NCBI GenBank assembly: GCA_039566865.1
Contig: CM076943.1
Coordinates: 10,030,001 to 10,094,000, forward strand
DNA from: Aurelia coerulea
Lineage: Eukaryota > Cnidaria > Scyphozoa > Semaeostomeae > Ulmaridae
Direction of reading: 5' to 3'
Length of the DNA: 64,000 nucleotides
The notes under the pieces were generated by a model. That model worked only from the letters and a program-made list of their open reading frames with translations, was not told where the DNA came from and ran no database searches. Shown piece by piece: positions 1 through 11,170 of this stretch. Within the stretch, counting starts at the first letter, position 1; every line of letters begins with the position of its first letter. Made by a program: the position numbers and the translations under genes.

Positions 1-593
1 CCCAGAATTTTTGTGCCAAAAGCACCCAAAACTGGCACCCAGCCCCACATGATTAGATAGTGAAGTACCCCCAGGTCTTTGTAGCCTATTTTAGCATGCA
101 GAGCAAGTCATGTAGCTACATATGTTTCAACTCTTGAATTCAGCATCATATGGAAGCACAATTCTTTGGCATTTCAAATTTCCTTTCTTCCAATGTGGAA
201 AACCCCCATCAGTAATGATGGATCTTTCCTGGGTTGAGATCATACGACAAAAGAAAGACCCAATATTGAAAGACCCAATCTTGAATGCACAGAGATGCAT
301 TGAAAGATAACTTGACTTGTTGTGCATACTGAAACAGGCTTTGAGAAGATGTGGGCATGCATGCATAGAAAGCAGAAGAATATAGCAAACATCTGTCATC
401 TACAATTTGTTCATCATGGTTATGGGTAAATGTTAGCAGTTTATTGCTATTGTTGGCTATTATGACAAAGAACTTTCATAGAAATGAATTTAGCTCTACA
501 AATTTTCATTTGACTCTGTATTTACGATTCTTGTGGAAAATTTTGCCCGGTTTATGGGGTCATGTTTCAAAATTTTGCCATGGTTATGAATTC
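1..593. other. No gene recognised
   Basis: I see only short unsupported open frames here and no splice-bounded coding block. The stretch runs into the foldback repeat that starts near 594. Confidence 0.5.
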
Positions 594-1165
594 CTGAACA
601 CCTGAATTCAAAGCGATTAGTGGCTGCAGACAAAGGAAATTCTCTCGACCATAAATTCAAAACAAACAAAGCCGCAAAAGTTTCTCTGAAACCCAGGTAG
701 CTAGCTCGCTCGTTGTGCATTCCAAACATTGTTTTTAAGAGCAAACATGAGCATGTATCGAAAGAAGAAGAATATATCTACACATCTACCTCAGGCATTT
801 ATTTATTTGGTTCAGGAGCTGAGCAGGAAGTGTTTCAATTACACCCAAAAAATTAAGAGAATTGAATTGCCTCCCAATCGGCTTTCGAATCAAATAAATG
901 AACTGCATGTGGCAGATGTGTAGATGTATCTTTCGTCTTTCGATCTATGTTCATGTTTGCTCTTGAAAATAATTTCTGGAATGCACAACGAGCGAGCTAG
1001 CTACATGGGTATCGGGGAAACCTTTGCGGCGATGTTTGTTTTGAATTACTGGTTGAGAGAATTTCCTTGGTCTGCGATCGCTAATCGCTTTGAATTGCAG
1101 TGCCAATCAAAGCCAACTCGTGCTATCGTCTTACCAAATCTGTCCTTGTTTGCCAAAAACATATA
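594..1165. repeat. Foldback (palindromic) repeat, family FB1 copy A
   Basis: The two halves are inverted copies of each other. The left arm carries the block ending in AGGTAGCTAGCTCGCTCGTT near 691-713 and the right arm carries its reverse complement near 985-1005. Both end with the AAAGCGATTAG / CTAATCGCTTT motif. The same structure recurs at 17268-17893 and 24625-25190, so it is a dispersed family. Short open frames inside are by-products of the palindrome. I infer a non-autonomous foldback DNA transposon; its superfamily is unknown. Confidence 0.75.
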
Positions 1166-1195
1166 TCTTGTGATCTCACATAAAGTTTCTAAGCT

Positions 1196-1539
1196 CACGG
1201 GGGGGGGGGGGGGTTCTTGGCCAAATTTTGGGTAGGGGTCTGCCGCGAGCATCTTCAAAAGGGTACCGTTGGCTAGACTAACTTTTACGAAAATGGTACC
1301 CTTGGCTAGACCAATTTTGACCATTTTCTCAACCAATATTGTCAAATTTGTGCCAAATATGATGTCATGACCGTTCACTAGACCAATATTGTCAAAAATG
1401 ATACCCTTGGCTAGACCGTTGCCTGCCAAAATTGCAAAAAAGGATACCCTTGGCTAGACTAGAAGTCCGAAAAAGTATACCCTTGCTCGCGGCACATCCC
1501 CAGGTACCTTTACTATGGAAGAACCCCCCCCCCCCCGTG
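1196..1539. mobile_element. G-run-terminated hAT-like MITE (copy 1)
   Basis: The element starts CACGGGGG and ends CCCCCGTG, with inverted ends that continue as GGTTCTT and then a GTCTGCCGCGAGCA-type block. It is flanked by an exact 8-bp direct duplication, TCTAAGCT, at 1188-1195 and 1540-1547. An 8-bp target duplication is the known signature of hAT transposons. The core is a degenerate tandem array of a roughly 27-bp unit containing ACCCTTGGCTAGACCA. A close relative lies at 54691-55084. It has no coding capacity. Confidence 0.85.
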
Positions 1540-1547
1540 TCTAAGCT

Positions 1548-2100
1548 TCCTCAAGGTCATGAAACTAATGTAACTGCAATGTAACTGGGGGACTGGGGGA
1601 ATAAAAAACTAACTTTGTGATAATTTCTTGTGATTTCTGAGTATGTTGCGTCACCCTGTATGTCTTGTTGCAGGAAAACAGACAACTTGAATATATGAAT
1701 GCACAATAACTAGGTGCCAGTTCTGATTTGAAAGAATTTAACACACCAAAACGGAATGTCTTCGTTCCGTTGGTGGAATGAAGTTTTGAGTCAAAATTTC
1801 GAAGCATAAAAACATTGCAAAGTTTGTCCACTTGACTCAGATCTGCCGCCGTCCGAGACTTTCCGTTTGAGAACTGGCACAGAGTAATTGAGTTGAGGTC
1901 ATCAAAATTTCATATGAACGGTAAATTTGTAGAAAGACGTCGGTTTATTTTGATGTATGTTTGGTTTGTTGCTAAATTCATAGCTGTACTAACAGTACCT
2001 GTGATACCAGTAATAAAGCGATAGCAGTTTTATCATTGCGTGAATCAGTATTTATCACCAAGTTCCCACAGTTTCATTGATGTCAGATTGAAAAGACATA
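1548..2100. other. Intergenic, no gene recognised
   Basis: No coding block with splice sites or similarity that I recognise is visible. The stretch separates two mobile elements. Confidence 0.4.
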
Positions 2101-2306
2101 CAGGGTGTCCCAGAAAAATTGTTCGACATTTGATTAAATGTTAAAAAATAACGATAACATGTACAGGCTCCTCGTTGGATAACCCTGTTCCTAGGGTTTT
2201 AAATTAATCTTCGACGCCAGAATCTTGCGAATCCGCTAAGAATTCATGGACTTACGAGCTTTTGAAGTAGAAGTTTGTGCGAAAGCTGAAAGCAGGCGCC
2301 CCTAAC

Positions 2307-3750
2307 CAGGGGCGCACATTAGGGGGGGTGTGGGGGGGTGAGACACCCCCCCAATAATTTCTGAGTCGGTCCAAAAATTTTCTCAAAAAGGAAAAGTCGG
2401 TCCACGACAAAATCGGATGGACCAACTTCGTGGACCGACTTCGTGGACCGAATTTTTCATTGACCTACCAACCACGACGAAGCTCGAAAGGTCCACAATA
2501 GTTTGAATCAAAGTTGGTCCGATTTTAAATCTTTTGGGCAAAAGTCGACCCATGACGACAGTTAGAATATTCACAAGAAGTGCTTGACAATAACTAGGAG
2601 AGTCATTCTAAGCCAAAGCAGAAGATGGCATTTAAAAAATTTCTTAGATGCATTAGAAAAATTGCACAGGCTTCCATTTTTAGGGGCAAGCAATCATTGG
2701 CTTTTAAAAAGCGGTCTAACACAAAATGGAAGGTGTTTGTTGTGCAAAGATTGTCCCAAGGAACAATGCTGTTACAAATACTCAAAATTTCTAATCTGGT
2801 ACTGGGGTGCCGGTGGTGGTAGTTCTGTGGCGTTGGAAAACAGACACTTGTGTATGAATCCCAAAGAAGAAAGGAGACATGGGTTACAAATATTATCCAT
2901 CAAAGTGGTAAACGCTTCTACCAAAAGCTAACACTGCTGACACTATGATCTTAAGGGGAAACCTTCTTAGAGGACAAACACACTAAAACAAGTCGCTTTT
3001 GCTAGGCTTGCCGGTGAAGAAGTCGTTGTTCTTAAGATTACGCCTATACCTAAAACTCCAAGTCCGTGATGCATTCTAAGCCAAAGTAAAGGATCTGTCT
3101 TCAAAAATTTTCCTCGTGCGATGCTTTATAGCATAATTGTCACTAAACGGTCAAGGTTTCCTTGTCGCTAAAGGCAAGCATGATATTGGGAGATGCATTC
3201 TAAGCCAAAGTAAAGGATCTTTCTTAAAAAATTTTCCCCGTTCACTGATTTATAGCATAAATGTCAAAAACGATAAAGGTTTCCTTGTCACTAAAGTCAA
3301 GCATGATATTGGGAGATTCATTCTAAGCCAAAGTAAGGGATCTGTCTTCAAAAATTTTCCTCGTGCGATGCTTTATAGCATAATTGTCACTAAACGGTCA
3401 AGGTTTACTTGTCACTAAAGGCAAGCATGATATTGGGAGATGCATTCTAAGCCAAAGTAAAGGATCTTTCTTCAAAAATTTTCACCGTTCACTGATTTAT
3501 AGCAAAACTGTCACAAACGATAAAGGTTTCCTTGTCGCTAATGGCAAGCATGATATTGGGAGATGCATTCTAAGCCAAAATAAAGGGCGTAGCCCCGAAC
3601 ATTTTCCTGGGGACCCCCTCGTTTCAATACCTCCATTTAATTTACCCTGGCCACACCGCTGCTTGCTATACGTTCAGTCGGTCCGAAAAAATTTAGTCGG
3701 TCCAGAGCATGTTGACACCCCCCCAAACAAAATTTGAATGTGCGCCCCTG
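2307..3750. mobile_element. hAT-like element with CAGGGGCGCACATT ends
   Basis: The left terminus is CAGGGGCGCACATT and the right terminus is AATGTGCGCCCCTG. An exact 8-bp duplication, CCCCTAAC, lies at 2299-2306 and 3751-3758. The subterminal regions carry G/C runs and the phrase GTCGGTCC in inverted orientation. The interior is largely a tandem array of about 124 bp units. Short open frames follow the array period and do not look like a transposase, so this is a non-autonomous derivative. The same termini delimit 47007-50190. Confidence 0.88.
3069..3590 (+). repeat. Tandem array of about 124-bp units
   Basis: The phrase GATATTGGGAGA recurs at 3182, 3305, 3429 and 3552, giving spacings of 123-124 bp. 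Each unit also carries CATTCTAAGCCAAAGTAAAG and GGTTTCCTTGTC. A diverged partial unit lies near 2600. The array sits wholly inside the hAT-like element, so it was probably amplified within or carried by the transposon. The open frames across it are periodic shadows. Confidence 0.85.
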
Positions 3751-3940
3751 CCCCTAACTGACTTGTTTTCCAAAAAGACGTCCTAAAATCGAGGTAAAGG
3801 AAGACTGTCCAATTTCAAAGTAATCTAAAGTAATCTAAATCTTCAAAAGTAATTTAATTCTTGTAACCATTGCCAAAATTAATTAAGAATGCAAGTATCT
3901 AAAAAAACATGCAATGAAAACTTAATCGATCAAAGACGGC

Positions 3941-4106
3941 AATAGACCATTTTGACATTTAGAAAAAGGATCTGGGGAGAGCAATATTTTTCTGGTAAAT
4001 GGCTGCCACAGGGCTTTTCACCAACGATAAATCGAACTGTGGCAGCCATTTACCAGAAAAATGTTGCTCTCCCCAGGCCCTTTTCTAAATGTCAAAATGG
4101 TCTATT
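3941..4106. mobile_element. Near-perfect hairpin MITE
   Basis: Two inverted arms of about 70 bp, starting AATAGACCATTTTGACATTT and ending with the complement, surround a loop of about 25 bp. It lies inside the 2101-4452 element, so it inserted later. Another TIR element with related ATAGACC ends is at 42934-43117. Confidence 0.8.
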
Positions 4107-4510
4107 CGAAATTGTGCTGAACAGGATTACTTCAAGCATCCATAACCGTGATTCAATGTTATGGAAAGCTAGTTTATTTGAAAGTGCTTTAGAAATTACA
4201 TTTGATTTGCTTTGACTATAAGAGATTCTACTTTCACAACATATGCAATCTAGGGACGTCTGGTTTCAGCTTTCGCACAAACTTGAACTTTGAAAGCTCG
4301 TAACTCCGTGAATATTTACCCGATTTGCTAGCTTCTGGTGTTTAAAATTAATTTACAATCTCAGCAATATGGTTATCTTACCATGGAGCCCGTTCAGCAT
4401 TTTGTTATTTTTTTATACTTAATCAAACGTCGAATTTGTTTGAGATACCCTGTATATCATTTCGCTGCGTCATTTTCCATTCTCGGCTAAGCCTCCTCTT
4501 TTTTGCATAC

Positions 4511-4928
4511 ACGTTTTTTTTATAAGAAACTTGGATCAGCACTTAGTACTAAAAGTTTCTTAATTTCGCATGAAAATTTCGGTGTTTTAGTAGTAAAAGT
4601 TTCTTAATCAGTTTCTTATTTTTTGGGCCTAAAATTGCGGTATTGTTCGAAGTTGAGCCTCCTTCTCGAGAAAGGGCTTCCATTTTGCATTGACATTGTC
4701 ATCAAGAAGAAGCCATGCACATCAAGGCAAAAATTTACCAATTTTGCAGTTAAAAGTCAAGAAAAGACGAATGTACCTTTGTTAGAAAGACATAAAATAA
4801 GAGAGACACAAAGAAATGTCGTTTTAGAGTTTCTTAACTGTTCTTGAGCGTAGTACTAGAGTTTCTTAATTTTTTGGTCATCGTAGTACTAGTTTCTTAT
4901 AAACCAGTTTCTTATAAAAAAAAACGTG
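4511..4928. mobile_element. TA-flanked MITE with TTTCTTA motifs, copy 1
   Basis: Inverted termini CACGTTTTTTTTATAAGAAA and the complement lie directly between TA dinucleotides, a Tc1/mariner-like pattern. The interior is studded with AGTTTCTTAA / TAAGAAAC motifs. The copy at 6591-7009 is almost identical across about 420 bp, which implies recent activity. The 74-residue open frame at 4623-4847 is conserved between copies only because the DNA is; I see no known domain. Confidence 0.85.
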
Positions 4929-4962
4929 TAGTGCATCCTTTCAAAAATAAAGGCGAAAACCC

Positions 4963-5155
4963 AAGGGGGAGGGTTCTTCCATGGTAAAGCTACCTGGGGA
5001 TGTGCCGCGACAAGGGTATAGTTTTTCGGATTTCTAGTCCAGCCAAGGGTATACGTTTTTGCCAGTTTGGTCCGTATAGCCACGGCGCAGTCTAGCTAAG
5101 GGCATCACTTTTGACACTGTTGGTCCAAACGGTCAAAATTGGTCTAGCCACGGCG
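4963..5155. mobile_element. Truncated G-run-terminated element
   Basis: A single end is preserved: a CCCAAGGGGGAGGGTTCTTCC start, then GGGGATGTGCCGCGA and several diverged copies of the GCCAAGGGTATA / GGTCTAGCCA core phrase. This matches the reverse orientation of the 1196-1539 element. The other terminus is missing. Confidence 0.6.
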
Positions 5156-6397
5156 ATCTTTGTGGTGATCTGGATCTGGTGATATGGATAATGCAATGTT
5201 TGTGATATTGTAATAGCAGCAGTCTCTGATCTAAATTCAATGTTGAGCAAAGAGATTCTCCAATAATACATACAAAAGCAGTAGTATATTGATTGCTTTT
5301 GGGTTTCACTCTTCGCTTTCACAGTCAGAAAAGTGTAAATGGCCAAAAACAGCAAAGATAAAAAAGGGACCATCTACTGGGGGACAAAAAATTGTGAAAC
5401 TGGGGCTTCGATACAGTAGCCTAGACTGATTACAAGTCGAGTTTTGCACCTCCGTCAATCTGATATTCCCGCTACAACTACGGTTTGAACGGTTTGGCAT
5501 GCCGTAGTCTCGTTTTGGTCAGCGATAACGAGGACTCATTGTAATCAGTCTGCAATAGCCTACCCAATCTTCGTGCTTTTATGAACACCGCTCTGATAGA
5601 AAATATTATGCTCGGAAGTGTCTTGGTGAAAATGCCCTTTTTCATGTTACCGCATTTTTGGGATCCATTCAGAAGGTATCCATTACTTTGAACATAGTAA
5701 TTTCTTAGTTGCTATCAACCTGTAACTTATGCCGTGATATCAAGGGCTCTAGGAAGAGTTTAGGGAGAGTTCAAAATTTATTATATGACATGGCCGGTGG
5801 AGAAGAACCATTCTTGCGAAAAATCTGCTCGCCTCGTATGAAATTATTGCAAAAAAAACCAATTGACCCATCAACCGTTCCTTGAACAATGTATCTGCCC
5901 GGTATTTGAACAGAGATGTTGTATAGTACCATCGAGGAATTAGACAAAGACCACAGCAAAATAAATTCTTGTCCTTACGAGTCTTTGCTAACGAAAAAAT
6001 TGATTTTGAAAATGAAGAGATATGACGTTCTTGCAACAGCTGACAAGGAAATTTCATCTTGAGCTTATAAACCCATAAAACGTTTACAGCCCTATTATGT
6101 AATTTCAACTTTAACTTTCCCGCTGTTTATCAAGGTTGCCAGTTTTGGAGAATTATCTAGTTGCGGTGTTCACGTTCAAGTGATGTTTATCGGGTGTTTA
6201 TCGCGCCTTCTTGAAGCTCTTTCGTTGGTGTGAACCGAGGCTATGAAAGCACATTCTAAAAGAAATCCTTTTTGACCATGTTTTAACCTAATATCTTTCA
6301 TCGCACGATAAACGTTTCACTGAAATCGCATAGTTTTACAAATTGTTTCAGAGGCATCTTCTGAACCAACACATATGCCCTTCACACAGAGCAATAC
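5156..6397. other. Intergenic, no gene recognised; small hairpin near 5420-5553
   Basis: The only structure I can point to is an inverted pair, AGACTGATTACA near 5421 and TGTAATCAGTCT near 5540, which looks like a small MITE. The open frames on the minus strand near 5749-6108 have no recognisable domain and no splice context. Confidence 0.4.
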
Positions 6398-7155
6398 CCA
6401 ATACATACCCGGGGGAGGGGGGGGGGTTCTTGACTTAAATTTGTACGGGGGTGTGCCCACGAACAAAACTCATTTTACCCTGCTCCAGAATTTTTCACAT
6501 CAAACGATAATCGATTCTAGAAGAACATGGTGAAAAGTATACTCCAAAACATGAACATTTGACCGAAAAACGACCCGATTTAGCAAAATACACGTTTTTT
6601 TATAAGAAACTTGGATCAGCACTTAGTACTAAAAGTTTCTTAATTTCATATGAAAATTTTGGTGTTTTAGTAGTAAAAGTTTCTTAATCAGTTTCTTATT
6701 TTTTGGGCCTAAAATTGCGGTATTGTTCGAAGTTGAGCCTTCTTCTCGAGAAAGGGCTTCCATTTTGCATTGACATTGTCATCAAGAAGAAGCCATGCAC
6801 ATCAAGGCAAAAATTTACCAATTTTGCAGTTAAAAGTCAAGAAAAGACGAATGTACCTTTGTTAGAGAGACATAGAATAAGAGAGACATACAGAAATGTC
6901 GTTTTAGAGTTTCTTAACTGTTCTTGAGCGTAGTACAAGAGTTTCTTAAATTTTTGGTCATCGTAGTACTAGTTTCTTATAAACCAGTTTCTTATAAAAA
7001 AAAAACGTGTATCCCCTTTGGCATGTTTTGACAACCTGCTCTAGAAAAATTGCCTTATTTTGATACACCGTGCTGGAAAAGTTGGTAAAAACGATACGAT
7101 ACCCTGAAAAACAGCACATCCAAGTCGGACAAATATACTAAGTACCCCCCTCGGG
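6398..7155. mobile_element. G-run-terminated hAT-like element with a nested TTTCTTA MITE
   Basis: The left end carries CCCGGGGGAGGGGGG then GGTTCTTGAC and GGGGGTGTGCCC. The right end is AAGTACCCCCCTCGGG. The octamer AGCAATAC flanks both sides (6390-6397 and 7156-7163), although a few extra bases sit between it and the left G run. The interior has CCCTGCTCCAGAA / CCTGCTCTAGAA phrases. The TA-flanked MITE at 6591-7009 is inserted inside, so this element is the older of the two. Confidence 0.65.
6591..7009. mobile_element. TA-flanked MITE with TTTCTTA motifs, copy 2
   Basis: It is almost identical to 4511-4928 with the same inverted CACGTTTTTT termini, flanked by TA at 6589-6590 and 7010-7011. 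Only scattered single-base differences separate the copies. Confidence 0.85.
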
Positions 7156-7194
7156 AGCAATACGCAAGGGTGCAAGGGCGCAGGGGCTTATCAT

Positions 7195-7372
7195 CATAAG
7201 CGTACGGGGCGGGGGGGGCCGGGGGGGGCGGCAGTCCCCCCAATGTTGGAAAAATCGTCGAAAATCAGCCCCAATCGGGCAAAAATCTGCCCTCAGTTGG
7301 GCAAAAATGTTGGTAAACAATGGACTTTGTGTCGGACCGCCACCCTAGATTTTTTCTTCCCGTACGCTTATG
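7195..7372. mobile_element. hAT-like MITE, 178 bp, CATAAGCGTACGGG ends
   Basis: The termini CATAAGCGTACGGG and CCCGTACGCTTATG are perfect inverses. The 8-bp duplication CTTATCAT flanks both sides (7187-7194 and 7373-7380). The interior phrase GTTGGTAAACAATGGACTTTG recurs at about 52870-53015 in a diverged, partly truncated relative. Confidence 0.9.
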
Positions 7373-7380
7373 CTTATCAT

Positions 7381-8013
7381 CTCCTAGACCACTAGACTGA
7401 TTACAAATCATGGTTTCGCTGCAGTCTTATCTCATTTCATTGCAATAAATGTGCTTGGGAAAATTCTACTTCGTTGTTCTGTGCGAGGGGTTTCTGCTTG
7501 ATTTGATCAAGTGTTTTAGGCCGTTTTCAATCATTTTGCAACCATGAAATCTTCGAAAAGTCAACTTGACATCAAATTTCCCGAAATTTCCATTGGCTCG
7601 CAGGAAACACGAGAAAAGAATTACAAACATATTTCATGCTCTCTGCTATCGATTAGAATTCAATTCACTCTAATCCATCGAGTAGACTCTTGGTGCTATT
7701 GGGCAGTGAATTTTTTAAAGTGGGAACTTTTTGTGGCTCACCTGGTGTTTTCAATTGTTTCTTATTGGTTAATTCGTTCTGATGTCATGGAAGCGAGACT
7801 TTACTCCATTTCGCCTCTCTCAGCGCCGGAGCTGACAGGTGGTGAGGTGAAAATTCCATATAAGTATAACTCGAAGTGGATGAGGCAAATATGCGCCATA
7901 CATTTTTTTGGTGCAAATACGCATACAAGACTATTTTATGCGTTGCTATGCTGAAAGCCATGGGCGCCCCACATCACATCGAGGCGAAGGATCGAACCGA
8001 CGTCATACTGAAT
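7381..8013. other. Intergenic, no gene recognised
   Basis: A 136-codon open frame at 7544-7954 has no recognisable domain and no splice context, so I do not call it a gene. Confidence 0.4.
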
Positions 8014-8421
8014 CCCAGGGGGTACTTCCTAACTTTCAATACCATGCCACTATTTCTTTGCTGACCCCTAAATATTGAGCCTGATGTTTTGGGGACCCCA
8101 AATATTGAATTTAACGTTTTGAAGACCCCAAATATTGTTATCAATTTCTGGGGTCCCTGAAATGTTTTTGAATTATTTCAACTTGAACTTCTTGATCTTT
8201 CTGAGTTTTTGAATAATACCAAAATATTTATTTCATGATTCGCAACTTCAGGGCCATATTGCACGATTCTTCCTTTCTTCAGATTTGTGGACCCCAAATA
8301 TTGAATTTTTGCCTACATGTTGTAATTCACAGACCCCAAATATTGATTGAACATGAAATTTCGGACCCCAAATATTGGCATGGACCCCCCCGTATTGAAA
8401 GTCAATGAGTACCCCCTGGGC
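8014..8421. mobile_element. G-run-terminated hAT-like MITE with ACCCCAAATATTG repeats
   Basis: The ends are CCCAGGGGGTACT and AGTACCCCCTGGG, continuing inward as inverted CTTTCAATAC / GTATTGAAAG. The 8-bp duplication TACTGAAT flanks the element (8006-8013 and 8422-8429). The core has about six copies of GACCCCAAATATTG spaced by 20-160 bp. It belongs structurally with 1196-1539, 10190-10539 and 54691-55084 but has a different core repeat. Confidence 0.82.
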
Positions 8422-8913
8422 TACTGAATAGGGTCTATAGTGGCAGAAATGTCCCTTGCCTGTCAACCAACAAGGTCAGCCAGGTGAGGTGTTTTTCGTC
8501 ATACAAACAGGGCTTTGGGGAATGAATGAAACTTTTCAAGGAAGAAATTAGTCTCAAAAGCAACACATCACACCTTGAATGCCCTGGAGTCCTTTGATTT
8601 AGCTTTTTTGCGAAGTCTTTAACACTTCACACAATTGCCAAATGCGATAATTAATTTAGGAAACAATGCCAATTGTTTTCAAACGGTAATGCAGCCTGAA
8701 AAGGTCTCATAAGAATTATCAGGTTTCTATCCGTTGAAGCACGGCGTTTTCAATTTATTGAAATTAGGATGACGTAATAATGCCACAATGTATAAACGTC
8801 GTTCTGAATTTTGAAAAACTCAAACTGCTTTGAGCACTTGAGAGGTTAGCACGAAGAGCAACAAAATTCAATTCTCATTCCTTCTCTACGATAAAGATCT
8901 TGGCTGGGCAAAG

Positions 8914-8925
8914 ATGGTTAAAACC
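8914..8925 (+). CDS. Possible first coding exon of the Boule/DAZ-like gene
   Basis: The sequence GCAAAG-ATG-GTT-AAA-ACC is followed directly by a consensus donor, GTAAGT. It would give a four-residue start, Met-Val-Lys-Thr, ending in phase 0. That is exactly the phase needed by the next exon at 13345. A purine sits at -3. This is an inference from phase and donor quality alone; the true start could be in another unseen exon. The 4.4 kb intron that would follow contains a decayed LINE and several MITEs. Confidence 0.35.
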
Positions 8926-9872
8926 GTAAGTTTTTAGTTGTGCCATTTCTAGCCCTGCGTTTCCTCATACGAGAAGAATGGATTGCAGTAGCCATTGGCT
9001 CGACCATTGGCGCTAAAACTATCTTGATATTTTATGTCTCCACAGTTTATTGATTTCTTTATTTTAGGGTTCCGAAATTATACGCTTTAAATTCTGAAAT
9101 CAGCTACAAACACGTTTCTTGTAATATTTTGTAATATGCTCGTATGATAAGGGATTCTGCTAAGTTCAGTGACATAACTAACTGTCATAACGAGCTAAGT
9201 ACTTAAAAATATATGATGTTTCTCAAACACAGTGAATTTCTTACATCTATTCCGGTGAGTTACATATGGTTGGTTTCTTATAGCATAATGTTTTGTAAAA
9301 GCCTGCATTGGAGTCTCGTGTAAAAGGCTTTTTTAACTGTTTGGAAATGTTAAAAACATCCTCTCTTGTCAAGAAGAAGACCGTTATTGTGTTTCATTTT
9401 CTCCTACAGTTTGTGGTGCGGCAAATCTTCACTTTCCTGGACTGCTAACAGGCTGAAGAGTTGACGTTCTGCTCTCCCTCTTTACTGGCTGAAAGGCTGA
9501 ATATAAATCTTTGCTCCTTGATTGATGGGTTGACTTTCTTAGCCAATCAAACTAGCTTACAATTATAAATCGTTACACTCATTTTTTTTATAAGAAACCG
9601 CTTATAAGAAACGGTAAGCTCCGCGGAAAGCTCAATTTTTCGAAAGTTTAGAAACGACCCTACGTGGATTTAGAAAGCTAAGAAACTTTTGTAATTTACA
9701 GTTTTAGTTTTCCTATCGCATTCAACAATGCTTTGACACTGTACAGTTATCTTAATGTCCCGTTTTGAAATTATTTTGAGTGCCAATTATGTCATTGACT
9801 TGTTTTGAGATCTTACCATGGGCCTCTGAAATGAAAAGAAATCAGTGGAGTCTGCACGCAGGCTATTCCCCA

Positions 9873-10170
9873 AGATTGCAAGTAAAGCTTGATAATGTTG
9901 CTACTCCTTCGTTCTTCTCTCATCACAAATGCCGCCAATATTCAAATACAGTTGAAACGGTTGGAGCTTCTACGCAGCGATACGTCTCATTTCAAACTTC
10001 CATTTAAATTAGCGATACGTCGTAATTTAAATGGAAGTTTGAAATGAGACGTATCGCTGCGTAGGAGCTCCGACCGTTTCAACTGTATTTGAATATTGGC
10101 GGCATTTGATTCCTTGAAGGACGAAGAGAAGAACGAAGGAGTAGCAACATTATCAAGCTTTACTTGCAAT
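9873..10170. repeat. Long near-perfect palindrome
   Basis: The arms of about 140 bp read AAGATTGCAAGTAAAGCTT inward from 9873 and the exact inverse ending near 10170, with a short centre around 10010-10025. The right arm has a small extra segment near 10110. It is probably a hairpin MITE nested in the 9573-10806 element. Confidence 0.85.
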
Positions 10171-10189
10171 CTTATGGAAGAGAAACCAC

Positions 10190-10539
10190 CCGGGGGGGGG
10201 GGGGTACTTGACTAGGGAAGTGACGGGGGTGTGCGGAAAACCTCTCCACACCTTGCACCCTGTCGCATAAAAAATAGGCCAGAAGTATACCCTGTCGCAT
10301 AAAGATTTTGCATCTCAAATATAGTGTAGAACGCAATTTTTGCTTGTGATACCCTGTCGCATAAAGATTTTGCATCTCAAATATACCCTGTCGCATAAAT
10401 TTGTTTACCTATTATAATACCCTGTGGCATAATTTTCGTTAGAAAAGGACACCCTGTCGCATAATTTCTACCGTAAAAGGACACCCTGTTGAGCGGCACA
10501 TCCCGTCAGGTCAAGTATGGGAGTACCCCCCCCCCCGGG
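10190..10539. mobile_element. G-run-terminated MITE with CCCTGTCGCATAA core repeats
   Basis: The ends are CCGGGGGG...GTACTTGACT and GAGTACCCCCCCCCCCGGG. Flanks GAAACCAC and GAAACAAC match at 7 of 8 positions, a slightly decayed target duplication. The core has about seven copies of ACCCTGTCGCATAA (near 10257, 10290, 10350, 10383, 10419, 10450 and a partial at 10482). Near the right end is the shared GCGGCACATCCC block. Confidence 0.78.
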
Positions 10540-10851
10540 GAAACAACACAGCGAGTAAAATAAAACTTTGATCACAATGACAATATAGGCCACATCAACG
10601 GTGCATTATTGCCCATGATCTTATTAAGTAATTTGGGAGCCCTTTAGACACAACAAGCTTAACTTCGACAAAACTCGCTTAACTTTACATTTCTGGCAAT
10701 AAAAATATAAGAAACACGTAAGAAACTTTTGGCAGCAAAATGTCCCCAAAATTTAAGAAACTGCCTACCAGCCCGGACCTTAGTTTCTTATAAAAGAATG
10801 AGAGTAATTGAGTCTTTACTTCGTGGAAAAGGCTCTTTCTTGACTAAACAT

Positions 10852-11170
10852 ACTTTAGTTGTAAGAAACCACCTTTAGGATACTCAACTCTCAGATCGCT
10901 AAAAATTAAGAAACTCCAGGGCTTGGAAAATATAGGGAAAGTATAAGAAACTATTTATTTGGCAAAGGAAGTCCTAAGTTACTTGAGTAATATCTAAACA
11001 TTGGAAATGCTTCAAAAAAAAATTGTTTTGAAATATTCACGAGGGCATAGGTAGTGAAAATGAAGATTGTTATAGAACCTCTACGAAACTCGTAGTCGTA
11101 AGAAACTCTGAGTACTGTAAATCTGATAATTTTAAGAAAAGCCATACTAGCCCTGAAACCAGTTTTTGGT
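10852..11170. mobile_element. Partial TTTCTTA-motif MITE (ACTCTCAGATCGC family)
   Basis: It shares ACTCAACTCTCAGATCGC, AATTAAGAAACTCCAG and TCTGATAATTTTAAGAAA with the elements at 50741-51133 (same orientation) and 51465-51841 (opposite). The left end is missing or fused to the neighbouring element. Confidence 0.65.

Larger units (their letters stand above)
2101..4452. mobile_element. TA-flanked inverted-repeat element (CAGGGTGTCCC family) with nested insertions
   Basis: The left end is CAGGGTGTCCCAGAAAAATT and the right end is the diverged inverse ending ATACCCTG. Both are flanked by TA (2099-2100 and 4453-4454), as for Tc1/mariner-type integration. The arms are long inverted copies, for example ACGAGCTTTTGAAG near 2256 against CTTTGAAAGCTCGT near 4290. 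A second copy at 31025-31621 lacks the insertions. This copy is interrupted by a hAT-like element (2307-3750) and by a hairpin MITE (3941-4106). No transposase remains. Confidence 0.75.
9573..10806. mobile_element. Inverted-repeat MITE (ACACTCAT ends) with two nested insertions
   Basis: The left end is TTACACTCATTTTTTTTATA followed by two copies of TAAGAAAC. The right end is GTTTCTTATAAAAGAATGAG. The same family occurs uninterrupted at 14862-15256. Here the middle holds a 300-bp palindrome (9873-10170) and a G-run-terminated element (10190-10539). The TTTCTTA motif is shared with the 4511 and 50741 families. Confidence 0.7.

Noticed and set aside
3137..3737. Repeat-like protein open frames (DIGRCILSQSKGS)
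   Set aside because: They follow the 124-bp non-coding array inside a transposon, where unit lengths of 123 and 124 alternate and shift the frame.
7544..7954. 136-codon open frame on the + strand
   Set aside because: No recognisable domain, no splice or promoter context, and it lies among repeats.
8060..8380. CRISPR-like spaced direct repeats (ACCCCAAATATTG)
   Set aside because: Irregular spacing, eukaryotic context and location between hAT-like ends identify a transposon core, not a CRISPR array.
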